A stretch of DNA of 40,843 nucleotides, from IMG/VR virus record IMGVR_UViG_3300018081_000007, positions 1 through 40,843 of that record. One strand, 5' to 3'. The translations under genes were made by a program, and so were the position numbers. Shown piece after piece: positions 14,283 through 22,204 of this stretch (its first letter is position 1; each line of letters opens with the position of its first letter). The notes below the pieces were generated by a model. That model saw only the letters and a program-made list of their open reading frames with translations. It ran no database searches and was not told the origin of the DNA. The DNA comes from a virus.

Positions 14283-16829
14283 TCAGGACTCCTTGGTGAT
14301 CATGCGGACCCGGACCTTGGGCTCGAGCCAGAAGCCGTGGTCGGTATGGCGAGCCTGCATCCAGGCCGTCACGTCGCCTTCGTCGATGCCCACGTTGTCG
14401 ACCCGGACCAGTTCGGTGGTGGACCCCTCCTGGTAGGTGATCCAGGTGGTCGAGTTGCGCAGGTTCTGCAGGTACTGGAACTCCTGGAGCGGATGCTGGT
14501 GCTGCTTGGCGTTCTTGAGGTCCTCGATGTTGGTCTGCAGCAACAGGCACACCGAGATCTCCTCGGAGCGCTTGGGAAACACCATGGCCCACAGCTGCCA
14601 GAACCGGATGCAGGGGGCATGCGTGTTGTCCTGGGCGGTCGAGATGAAGCGGAGCTCGGCGCGGTCGTCACGCACGGTGACATCGGAGAACTCGTGGTGC
14701 GTGCCGCCCGACCCGGTCGAGGCGCCGAGCGCCGTGCCGACGCCGTTGCTGGTCGTGGCGAGGACCGCGATCTGGCCGGTGATCGGATCGGTGCCCACGG
14801 TGACGCCCGAGAAGATCTTGTCGTGCAGGGTGCCGAAGCGGATCCAGCCGGTGTCGAGGGTGAACTCGGGGACGTAGGAGTGTGAGGCACGGAACAGGCC
14901 GAGACCAGCCACCGCGAAGATGGGGAACGGGGCCGCGGTAGGGGTGTCGCCCGGGATGACGCCGACGGCGGCGACGATGCCCTGGACCGCCGCGTTGGAG
15001 GTGACGACCGACGTGCCGAGGAACGACCACACCTTGGCCTTGGCGTCGGTGAAGGTGTTGGGGGTGGTGGTGAGCCCCATGAGGTGGCGGGCCCCGATGA
15101 GGCTCGGGTTGGCGACCACCACGGCGTTGACGCCGGGGATCCCGGAGAAGTAGCCGGCGTGGCGGACCGAGCCGATGGCCGGCTCGGTGAGGCTGCCGTT
15201 GATGCCGACCCTGAGCGGGGCGCCCGTGGCCACGAAGACCGACGTGACGCCGGCCGTGGTGACCGGGGCTCCCAGGTTCGTCCAGATGACACCGTCGGCC
15301 GAGGTCTGGAAGGTGACGGTGCGCCCGGCCGCCCCGTTGTCGACGTCGATCCAGGCCCGGGCATAGCCGAAGGCGCCGTTAGCGAAGCCGACAGCTGACG
15401 CGGAGGTGGCGGAGAGCTCGGTGGTCCCGTTCGGTGACCAGGTGAAGATGAGGTTGCCGGTGGCGTTGATGGTCAGCTTGGCCTGGCGCTGGCCCGAGGC
15501 GCCGTACTTGGAGACCAGGGTCTGCACGCCGGAGGACCAGTCGGTGAGCGCCCCCGCGAACCAGAAGCCCTGATCGCCGGTGAGGGCGAAGTCGGCATGG
15601 TGCGGGGTGGTGAGACCCGATGCGGCGAGCAGGTTGACCGACCCGCCGACCGCCATGAGGTCCGACGCATAGGCGGGGATGATCGTGAGCTCGGAGGTGT
15701 TGGTGGCCAGGTCGGCGCGTCCGAGCCCGGTGGACAGCTGGTCGAAGTTGCTCCAGGAGAACCACAGGTACCGGGCCAGGGCGTCGATGCAGGTGACCCC
15801 GCCCGCGACCTCGATGGCCTCCAGGGTCTCGAGGGAACCGGCCTCCGACGCGATGGCCAGGCGCAGGCCGACCGACGTGCCGATCGCCATGATCGTCCGG
15901 TAGAAGAACATGCAGTTGATGGTCTCCGACGCCTGCACCCCACCGGCCCAGCGCATGGGCAGCAGTCCGCCCGTGTTCTCGTCGAGCAGCGTGGCATAGG
16001 TCTCGCCGTTGCCGTTGATGTTGAGGGCGGCGAAGATGGCCTTGGGGGAGCCGGCGATCGCCGTCCAGCGGGCGCCGGTGCGCGTGTCGGCACGGAGGTC
16101 GATCCCGCCGGCCTTCGCACCGGTCGAGTCGATCTCGTACAGGGCCGCGGCCGTGGCTGCGATCAGCCGCCCGTTGACGTACTCGACGAGGTGGGGCTGG
16201 AGGACCCCGAAGGCGGCCAGGACCGTGGTGCCGTTGGGCGTGCGCTCCAGCCCGAAGCCCTCGCAGGCCACGTAGACGAAGGCGCCGTCGGTGGCCATGT
16301 CGGTGACCGGCCCGAGGGTCGTGTCGGTGGCGAGCGCCATGAGGTTGCCGTTGCGCCAGTCGGCGAGCGTGGCACAGATGATGCGGGACCCGTAGGCGAC
16401 GTAGATGTGGGTGCCGGTGTTGAGCACCTGCCAGTTGCTGGCCGTGTCGGAGACCACCTGCTCGACGGTGCGGTGGTGGCACAGGGCCCGCTCGGTGTCG
16501 AAGGGGTTGGCACCCTTGCTGGCCCGCCAGCGCCGGCGCGAGGAGTCGCCCTTCTCGTCGAAGAAGTCTTGGCCGGCACCGAGATCCCAGCGCTGCTGGG
16601 ACCGCGGCCAGGGGCCCTCACGGTTGAGCGTCTGCTCGCCGGGCTCGTCGGACTGGTCGATCGGCTCCGAGGTCACCGGCAGCATCCGGCGCGAGTAGAG
16701 GCGCAGATCCTGCATGTAGGGGTGACCGTTGATCGCGCAAGGAAACTGCTTGGGCACGATCGAGGAGGTGGCGCCGCCCTCATAGAACGGGAAGTGCATC
16801 CCCGTGTGCATGGACATGACGGCAGCCAT
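14283..16829 (-). CDS. Large beta-propeller-like tail protein (nozzle candidate)
   Basis: 848 aa, ATG with GGAAG upstream. After an N-terminal arm of about 110 residues, there are repeated beta-strand blocks with motifs such as TGTHIYVAYGS, TDGAFVYVACEGFG and YVNGRLIAATAAALYEID. These recur at intervals like blades of a propeller. A laminin-like middle region follows (around FNxxx-type strands with ADGVIWTNLG), and the C terminus returns to a mixed fold. Size, fold and position just after the adaptor gene match the T7 gp12 and P22 gp10 nozzle type. Homology to these cannot be shown from sequence alone. Confidence 0.6.
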   Translation of the reverse strand: MAAVMSMHTGMHFPFYEGGATSSIVPKQFPCAINGHPYMQDLRLYSRRMLPVTSEPIDQSDEPGEQTLNREGPWPRSQQRWDLGAGQDFFDEKGDSSRRRWRASKGANPFDTERALCHHRTVEQVVSDTASNWQVLNTGTHIYVAYGSRIICATLADWRNGNLMALATDTTLGPVTDMATDGAFVYVACEGFGLERTPNGTTVLAAFGVLQPHLVEYVNGRLIAATAAALYEIDSTGAKAGGIDLRADTRTGARWTAIAGSPKAIFAALNINGNGETYATLLDENTGGLLPMRWAGGVQASETINCMFFYRTIMAIGTSVGLRLAIASEAGSLETLEAIEVAGGVTCIDALARYLWFSWSNFDQLSTGLGRADLATNTSELTIIPAYASDLMAVGGSVNLLAASGLTTPHHADFALTGDQGFWFAGALTDWSSGVQTLVSKYGASGQRQAKLTINATGNLIFTWSPNGTTELSATSASAVGFANGAFGYARAWIDVDNGAAGRTVTFQTSADGVIWTNLGAPVTTAGVTSVFVATGAPLRVGINGSLTEPAIGSVRHAGYFSGIPGVNAVVVANPSLIGARHLMGLTTTPNTFTDAKAKVWSFLGTSVVTSNAAVQGIVAAVGVIPGDTPTAAPFPIFAVAGLGLFRASHSYVPEFTLDTGWIRFGTLHDKIFSGVTVGTDPITGQIAVLATTSNGVGTALGASTGSGGTHHEFSDVTVRDDRAELRFISTAQDNTHAPCIRFWQLWAMVFPKRSEEISVCLLLQTNIEDLKNAKQHQHPLQEFQYLQNLRNSTTWITYQEGSTTELVRVDNVGIDEGDVTAWMQARHTDHGFWLEPKVRVRMITKES

Positions 16830-16833
16830 GTTG

Positions 16834-17727
16834 TTACTTCCAGCGCATGGGGTAGAGGGAGCGCAGACGCTTGACTTCGCGGTTGATGGCCCCCTCGGCC
16901 CGCTGGCGCCAGTACTCGCCGGCCGACATAGTGACGCCCGTGCGGACGTCGGCGGCCTGGCGGGGATCAGGCTGCGCCTCGGTCTGCAGGCGCTGGTTCT
17001 CGCGCGGGGTCAGCAGACGGGCAGCGGCGCCGAAGCGGAAGATGTCGAGTTGGGAGTCGGGGATGTCGAGCGAAGCGAAGGTGGTGTCGAGGTCGATGGT
17101 GGCCGAGGAGGGGATGGGCTTGCGGCCGTAGGTGAGGCGGACCTGGCCGTTGAGGTTGTGGTTCATGACGTAGATGTTCCCGGAGGGGAAGTTCGGGTCG
17201 CCGGCCCCGGCGCCGAGCATGAGCCGCGAGCCGCGGTAGCCGACCTTGGTCCAGGTGCCCCCGGTGCGGCGCATGTCCTCCTCGAGGATGAACATGAAGT
17301 CCGCCGAGACCGGAGCGTCGGTCGACCGGGAGGTGGGCCCAACCGACATGAGGATGGACTCGGGGACGAAGATCTCCTCGGGCAGGGCCATGGCCTCATC
17401 GACGATGGCATCGAGGATCTCGGCGGGGAACCAACGCCAGTCGACGTAGATGGTGTCCCCGGCGGCATGGGAGGTGGCCTCGGTGCCGATCGCCCCACGC
17501 ATGACCGAGGGGCTGTTCGACCCGTCGATGTGGCTGGTGACGTGCATGACCTCGGTGCCGATGCCGAGGTAGGAGTTGCGCGTCATATGGTCGTCATGGT
17601 CGACCGAGAGGGTCTCGTCAAGATCGTCGATGCTCGTCACCAGCATGGCCATGGGCTGGCGCTGGGACCCGGTGAGGTCCCGGCTGATGCGCAGGACGAG
17701 ATCGCCGACGGTGTCGATGGAGGTCAT
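16834..17727 (-). CDS. Head-to-tail adaptor-like protein
   Basis: 297 aa, ATG overlapping the glycosyltransferase stop (ATGA). The N terminus (TVGDLVLRISRDL) and the helix near residue 235 (RFGAAARLLTPRENQRL) resemble adaptor or connector proteins that dock under the portal. A central beta-rich insertion includes HMTRNSYLGIGTEVMHV and AGDTIYVD. The order adaptor then large beta-propeller protein matches T7 gp11 then gp12. The function is inferred from that context. Confidence 0.6.
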   Translation of the reverse strand: MTSIDTVGDLVLRISRDLTGSQRQPMAMLVTSIDDLDETLSVDHDDHMTRNSYLGIGTEVMHVTSHIDGSNSPSVMRGAIGTEATSHAAGDTIYVDWRWFPAEILDAIVDEAMALPEEIFVPESILMSVGPTSRSTDAPVSADFMFILEEDMRRTGGTWTKVGYRGSRLMLGAGAGDPNFPSGNIYVMNHNLNGQVRLTYGRKPIPSSATIDLDTTFASLDIPDSQLDIFRFGAAARLLTPRENQRLQTEAQPDPRQAADVRTGVTMSAGEYWRQRAEGAINREVKRLRSLYPMRWK

Positions 17728-18500
17728 GTCGCCCCCGGGGAGATGGAAGTGTCGACGGCACGGAGCCGACCCAGCCAGGTCTTGCGCACGCCGTCCTCGC
17801 CGAAGGTGGCCTCCTGGGCGAGGTAGTCGCGGTGGGAGACCTCATCGACGACCAGGTTCTTGAGGTGGCCCAACAGGATGCCGGTGTGGCACCAGATCGG
17901 GACGGCCATGCTGCGGGCCCGCAGGCAGAAGGTGACGTCCTCGCCGGTGTTGCCGGCGGTCTCGGCGAACCAGGGCATCCCGGTGGCGCGGTAGTTGTCC
18001 GCCATGTCGATGAGCACGTGACGGTGGACCAGCATGAAGCCGGCGCCCACGACGTCGACCTCGATGACGCTCCCCCACTCGCCGGGGTTGTGGACGCCGC
18101 GGACGGCCTTCATGCCATGGTCAGAGGTGACCTTGTACGCCTGCGGGACGATCACGCCCGTCGGCCCGCCGCCGAAGTACAGACCCGAGACGAATGGGCG
18201 CTCGTCGGGCTCGGCCACCTCGATCAGCTGCTCAACGTGCTCGGGGGTGAACAGGATGTCGTCGTCGAGCATCAGCAGCCAGGGGGGTCGCTCCGGGTGG
18301 GCGAGGAACTGCTCGACGATCATGTTGCGCGCCGCCGCGATGCGGGGGGACGAGGCCAGCGAGATGACGTCGCGGATGTGGCGATCACGGGTGGACGACA
18401 TGAGCAGATTCGTCCAGCACGCCACGAACTGGGGCGGGGGCCCGTGGCGGGCCGACATGCAGAACCCGATGACGACGTCCTGGGTCACGTCCTGGCTCAT
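17724..18500 (-). CDS. Glycosyltransferase, GT2/GT-A-like
   Basis: 258 aa, ATG overlapping the stop of the 20-aa peptide (ATGA). The metal-binding DDD (79-81) in WLLMLDDDILF, preceded by a helix ending RNMIVEQFL, is characteristic of a GT-A fold. A later EDVTFCLRAR segment fits the acidic region near the catalytic base. It lies between an SGNH-like virion protein and the adaptor. Glycosylation of capsid or tail proteins by phage enzymes is known in actinobacteriophages, so virion decoration is a reasonable inference. The donor sugar and target cannot be read from sequence. Confidence 0.78.
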   Translation of the reverse strand: MSQDVTQDVVIGFCMSARHGPPPQFVACWTNLLMSSTRDRHIRDVISLASSPRIAAARNMIVEQFLAHPERPPWLLMLDDDILFTPEHVEQLIEVAEPDERPFVSGLYFGGGPTGVIVPQAYKVTSDHGMKAVRGVHNPGEWGSVIEVDVVGAGFMLVHRHVLIDMADNYRATGMPWFAETAGNTGEDVTFCLRARSMAVPIWCHTGILLGHLKNLVVDEVSHRDYLAQEATFGEDGVRKTWLGRLRAVDTSISPGAT

Positions 18501-18559
18501 CGGCGCACCAGCACCACGATCGCCATGACCACCAGCACAAACACGACGAGGTACAGCAT
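18497..18559 (-). CDS. 20-residue hydrophobic membrane peptide
   Basis: Reads as MLYLVVFVLVVMAIVVLVRR, one membrane-spanning helix ended by two Arg. The stop overlaps the glycosyltransferase start (ATGA). It occupies exactly the space left between the SGNH-like gene and the glycosyltransferase gene. No clear ribosome binding site is visible, so it may rely on coupling to the previous gene. It may be a membrane micropeptide that couples translation or anchors the glycosyltransferase, or a chance reading frame. Confidence 0.45.
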   Translation of the reverse strand: MLYLVVFVLVVMAIVVLVRR

Positions 18560-18568
18560 GGTCGGATG

Positions 18569-19894
18569 CTACGCCGCCAGGCCCTCGCGGTTGAGGAAGG
18601 CCAGGACCGGGCGGGCGTAGGCGTCACGGTGGCCGAGGTCGGAGAGGTGGATGGGGTCGGTGCCGGCCGGGCCCGGATTAGCCGAGTCACCCCAGTAGCT
18701 GAGGTTGTTCCAGTACGACCAGCTGCGCCGGCCATAGGCCCACAGGTTGATCTCGGCGGCCCCGACGACCCGGGCCCAGTCCTGCGCCATGACCGTCGCC
18801 TCGTTCCAGTCCCGGGAGTACTGGGAGAAGGCGGCCAGCACGTCGAGGTTGCCGACGTGCTCGGTGATGTAGACCATGTCGGGGGGCACGGCCAGCGACA
18901 GCCCGGCCTTGTTGGACTGGGCCCAGATGTGGTCGAGCCCGGTCTGCATGTCGAGCGCCCAGTTGGCCGGCGGGTCGACGAGGATCTCGTTGGGGGTCAG
19001 GGCATAGATCAGCAGGTCGAAGGGGCCCGTGGCGTTGAGGGTCCGGGCGATCGTCGTGTTGTCGGTGGTGTCGGTGGCCGAGAGCAGGGCGACAGGGGTG
19101 GACATGTCGCGCACGTTCTGGCCCGAGATCGAGAGGTTGTGGACCAGCAGGCCGGTCGTGTTCTCGCCGGAGACCCCGTAGAGCCGGCCATCGCCGGTCT
19201 GGGTGATGACGACGGTGTGGTTGCCTTCCTGGCCGGCGCCGCGGTCCACGGTCACGGTGCGCATGGCGGCCGCCTGGTTGAAGTTCAGGGCGGTCTGGGC
19301 CTGGCCGTCGATCGTCCACGCCCAGCTGCCCCAGGTGGGGTTGGACTTGAAGAAGACGCGGATGACACGGCCCCGGACGATGAAGGTCTGAGTGGCGCCC
19401 GGAGTGCCCGGGACGGTGGGCCGGACCGACCGCTTGGTGACCCCGCCCTCGTTGTCGACGTCGGTCCAGGCGCCGGTGGGAGTGGTGACCGCACCGCCGG
19501 CCGGGGGCGGGGACTGGGCGTGGCCCGGGCAGATGATGCCGCTGCCCCCGTCGCCGTAACGGGACTGCAGGTCGGTGCGGATCAGGCCGCCGGCACCGGC
19601 GCGGTACTTGTCCGAGGCGTAGTCGCCCACGGCGAGAGAGGCGGCGACGAGGCCCACCTTGACCAGACGGGACGTGCTGGCCAGGCGGGCCGGGTACCAG
19701 GTGGCGCCCCACAGCGGCGGGGCGACGATGCCGAAGCTGGTCTGGTCGTACTCCTCACGCTCGACCTCGAACCAGACGGCCCCGTTCCACTCGAAGACCT
19801 TCTCGACGTCGAGCGCGTGGTAGCGCGACCCGGGGCGTTCGCCGCGGTTGGGCCGCTGGGCCGTGGTCCCGACCGAACCGGCGATACCGGCCAT
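18569..19894 (-). CDS. SGNH/GDSL hydrolase-like virion protein
   Basis: 441 aa. The ATG at 19894 is chosen because GGAGGG lies five bases upstream; the in-frame GTG two codons earlier is too close. The C-terminal DPIHLSDLGH (Asp413, His416) matches the block V dyad of SGNH hydrolases, and TPNE resembles the block III Gly-x-Asn-Asp. Block I is altered: VAASLAVGD places Ser86 where a GDS motif is expected. The middle (about 150-260) is a beta-rich insertion. It is encoded just after the major capsid protein. It may be a tail-associated esterase that trims host surface glycans; activity is uncertain. Confidence 0.6.
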   Translation of the reverse strand: MAGIAGSVGTTAQRPNRGERPGSRYHALDVEKVFEWNGAVWFEVEREEYDQTSFGIVAPPLWGATWYPARLASTSRLVKVGLVAASLAVGDYASDKYRAGAGGLIRTDLQSRYGDGGSGIICPGHAQSPPPAGGAVTTPTGAWTDVDNEGGVTKRSVRPTVPGTPGATQTFIVRGRVIRVFFKSNPTWGSWAWTIDGQAQTALNFNQAAAMRTVTVDRGAGQEGNHTVVITQTGDGRLYGVSGENTTGLLVHNLSISGQNVRDMSTPVALLSATDTTDNTTIARTLNATGPFDLLIYALTPNEILVDPPANWALDMQTGLDHIWAQSNKAGLSLAVPPDMVYITEHVGNLDVLAAFSQYSRDWNEATVMAQDWARVVGAAEINLWAYGRRSWSYWNNLSYWGDSANPGPAGTDPIHLSDLGHRDAYARPVLAFLNREGLAA

Positions 19895-19910
19895 GGTCAC
19901 CCTCCTTCGA

Positions 19911-19958
19911 GGCTCAGGTGAGCCAGTGCGGTGACCGGATCGGCGTCGGCCACCGCAC
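19911..19958 (-). terminator. Two tandem hairpins downstream of the major capsid gene
   Basis: In the 75-base gap after the capsid gene there are two inverted repeats: GTGCGGTG (19926-19933) with CACCGCAC (19951-19958), extended inward by a three-base pair after one mismatch, and GGCTCA/TGAGCC (19911-19924). No T-run follows on the - strand. They may partly terminate transcription, raising capsid output over the downstream tail genes. Confidence 0.5.
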
Positions 19959-19969
19959 CGACATCATGA

Positions 19970-21115
19970 TCACGGGACCAGGTTGGTGAACTTCCCGGCC
20001 CAGCGATCGGCCTCGAACTTGAGCGACTTCTCGCCCACGATGATGCCCTTCATCGAGTCGCCGGTGTCACCCAGCATCTTGAACTGGAAGGGCCGCAGGG
20101 TGAGGACGGTCGCCTGGTCCCGGTTGAACAGGAAGGCGTGGACCGACCGCACCCAGCGGTGCAGCACGAAGTCGACACGGCTGAAGTCGCTGTCGAAGTA
20201 CTCGACGGTCTGGCCACGGCCGACGTCCATGCGACCCAGGCGGATCGAGGTTGCCTGCATGGCCGACACCTTGCGCTTCTGCGCCGAGCCCAACAGCATG
20301 CGGTTGGGATCGCCACCCGCGTTGTAGATGAGCTCGAGCATGTCGAGGATCGCATCCGAGCCGTTGTTGGCGGTCTCCGTCGCGAAGTCGGTGGAGGTGC
20401 TGTTGACGTTGACGGTGATGAAGTGGTTGAGCCCACCCATCGTCCGCCACTCGTTGCCCGTGTCGTCGAAGCGGACCCCGTAGATGAGCGCCTGCTCCAG
20501 CTTGATGCGCTCCTCCTTGTCGCGCAGCGACAGCTGGTAGTCGAACTCCGTGGTGGCCACGCCGTACTTGGCGATCGCCTGCTCGGTGCCCGAGACGGCG
20601 ACGGACGTGGGCCCGAAGATCTGGGTCAGGTTGAACCGCCCGGTCCGGTCCTGGCTGCGGTTCAGCTGGGGATCCGAGCCCTCGGGAAGCACCCCGCCCA
20701 GGTTGATGATGTCGGTCGAGATCGCCTGGATGGCGGCGGTCGTACCGGCATAGGCGCGGGTGACCAGCAGGGTGTCGGCGGTGGAGCCGTAGCCGGTGAT
20801 GCGGGCCTGCTCGCCGGTGTTGAGGAGCACCACCTCACCGGTCGAGAAGCGCAGGCGGGTACCGGTGGCGACGGTGATGACCAGATCGCCCGCAGTGGCC
20901 TGGGCGCCGAGGATGGAGCGGGGCGTCAGGATCTCGTCGTCCTGCCACTCCTTCTTCTTCTGGTTCATCGTGTCGGTGGCCAGGACGGTGTTGCCGTCCG
21001 AGCCCATGCCGGCCTGGAGGGGAACTTCGGTCGGGGACAGCAGGCGGATCGCCGGGTCGATGTCGACGATGGTGCCCTGCGTCAGGTCGTAGGTGGAGAT
21101 CAGCCCGGTGGGCAT
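19970..21115 (-). CDS. Major capsid protein, SU10/DUF5309-like (HK97 fold)
   Basis: 381 aa, start MPTGL with GAGAGG upstream. The opening TYDLTQGTIVDIDPAIRLLSP, the segment TQIFGPTSVAVSGTEQAIAKYG and the C-terminal GEKSLKFEADRWAGKF are typical of DUF5309/SU10-type capsid proteins. Residues about 75-125 (VITVATGTRL to TRAYAGT) look like an inserted beta-rich I-domain. It forms the icosahedral shell. It is preceded by the scaffold gene and a small Cys protein, and followed by a hairpin-containing gap. Confidence 0.88.
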   Translation of the reverse strand: MPTGLISTYDLTQGTIVDIDPAIRLLSPTEVPLQAGMGSDGNTVLATDTMNQKKKEWQDDEILTPRSILGAQATAGDLVITVATGTRLRFSTGEVVLLNTGEQARITGYGSTADTLLVTRAYAGTTAAIQAISTDIINLGGVLPEGSDPQLNRSQDRTGRFNLTQIFGPTSVAVSGTEQAIAKYGVATTEFDYQLSLRDKEERIKLEQALIYGVRFDDTGNEWRTMGGLNHFITVNVNSTSTDFATETANNGSDAILDMLELIYNAGGDPNRMLLGSAQKRKVSAMQATSIRLGRMDVGRGQTVEYFDSDFSRVDFVLHRWVRSVHAFLFNRDQATVLTLRPFQFKMLGDTGDSMKGIIVGEKSLKFEADRWAGKFTNLVP

Positions 21116-21134
21116 AGCTCGGGTCCTCTCAGAG

Positions 21135-21428
21135 TCAGGTGGTCACTACGACGCGGTCACGCGGGGTGAGGCCCTGGACCTGCTCCCGCATGATGCGCTC
21201 GTAGCGGGTGGGGCTGTCGCTGTACTCCTTCAACCCGACACAACGGCCGTCCACGCGCAGTGGCGTGCCGTCGTCCCACCGCTTGATCCCCTTCTCCCAG
21301 TTGTTCATCGACCGGGCTGGCGCAACGTTGTTGCGGCGCGTCGGCATGGCGGACGGGCTGACCTGGATGGTCTGGATCCGACAGCCGTAGCAGTCGTCCC
21401 CGTGCGAGCCGTCGTGCCGGCGTTCCAT
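21135..21428 (-). CDS. Small conserved virion-region protein
   Basis: 97 aa. The start MERRHDGSHGDDCYGCRIQTI, with CYGC near the N terminus and NNWEKGIKRWDDGTPLR further on, resembles a short protein found between the scaffold and capsid genes of many actinobacteriophages, as I recall. A zinc site is possible (His8, Cys13, Cys16 and others). Its role in assembly is not established. Confidence 0.7.
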   Translation of the reverse strand: MERRHDGSHGDDCYGCRIQTIQVSPSAMPTRRNNVAPARSMNNWEKGIKRWDDGTPLRVDGRCVGLKEYSDSPTRYERIMREQVQGLTPRDRVVVTT

Positions 21429-21435
21429 GCTGCGT

Positions 21436-22038
21436 TCAGCTGTCCCTGGGGGTCATCTGGGCCTGGCCGTAGTCGGCGGGGCCCCCGGTGGCCCGAGTGT
21501 CCCGTCGGTCGATGATGACCCGCTCGTCGCCCGCATGGCCGGCGTTGGCGATCGCGTTGTAGAACGTCGCGTTCGCCTTGCCGGTCTGGGCGCCGGCCAG
21601 ACGTGCCTTGGTGGCCGTCTCGATGGCGTCCTCGTAGGGGTCGACGGGCGGGGGCGGGGGGGCGACGTCGCGCACGGGGCCGCGGGCAAGGGCTTCCTGC
21701 TCGCTGAACCGCTGGCGGTCCTCTTCGGACACGGACGTCGTCACCGTGGTCTGCTCCTGGGAGGGAGGGGGGGTGGTGGTGGGTGCCTGGACGAGGTTGA
21801 ACGGCGCAGCAGCCGCCTGGATGGCTGCCTTGGTGAGCTCGCCGCTGTAGCCGGCCACGAAGATCTGGGCCGTGGGGTCATCGACGTCGATGCCGGCCAG
21901 CGCAAATGCCGCACGGCGTTCCGCGGCCTGGGCGCGTGCTTCGGCGTCCTCGGTGCGACCCGAGCGCTCCTGGAGAGCGTCGATGTCGGACCGCTTCATC
22001 GGGACCTCGTAGTCGCCTTCGTGTTCGTAGGCACTCAT
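21436..22038 (-). CDS. Scaffolding protein (putative)
   Basis: 200 aa, ATG with AAAGGA upstream. It is rich in Ala, Glu, Gln and Arg, with a helical N-terminal half, a Pro/Thr-rich middle (about 85-95, 125-130) and a charged helix at the C terminus. Composition and position directly before the capsid gene are those of a head scaffold, which fills the prohead during assembly and then leaves. It carries no sequence motif that proves this. Confidence 0.7.
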   Translation of the reverse strand: MSAYEHEGDYEVPMKRSDIDALQERSGRTEDAEARAQAAERRAAFALAGIDVDDPTAQIFVAGYSGELTKAAIQAAAAPFNLVQAPTTTPPPSQEQTTVTTSVSEEDRQRFSEQEALARGPVRDVAPPPPPVDPYEDAIETATKARLAGAQTGKANATFYNAIANAGHAGDERVIIDRRDTRATGGPADYGQAQMTPRDS

Positions 22039-22204
22039 CGGGTTGTCCTTTCGGCATGGGGAGGCGATTGTCGGTTCGCCCCGAACCCTTCACCGTTGAC
22101 TCTGAGTCGAGGATGGCCACGGTCGAACGACCATCCCGGGACCGGCCACGTAGGTAGCTCCAGTCGAAGGGGAGAATAGCGCGAGAGGGATGGAAGGTGG
22201 GTTA
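22039..22204 (-). promoter_or_regulatory. Non-coding spacer before the scaffold-capsid genes, probable promoter and terminator region
   Basis: 166 bases without a gene on either strand, the longest gap in the window. On the - strand it contains TATTCTCCC (22178 down to 22170), shared exactly with the gap before the 36509-36961 gene. It also has an inverted repeat GGATGG/CCATCC (22111-22116 with 22131-22136) and a palindrome GACTCTGAGTC (22098-22108). A -35-like element was not found. It is the plausible site for a late promoter driving scaffold and capsid genes and for ending the upstream transcript. Confidence 0.5.
22170..22178 (-). promoter_or_regulatory. TATTCTCCC element, candidate -10 region
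   Basis: Read on the - strand, TATTCT (22178-22173) fits the TANNNT -10 consensus. The same nine bases occur in the 36962-37009 gap. No clear -35 partner is seen, as is frequent for actinobacterial promoters. Transcription would begin about 125 bases before the scaffold start. Confidence 0.4.
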
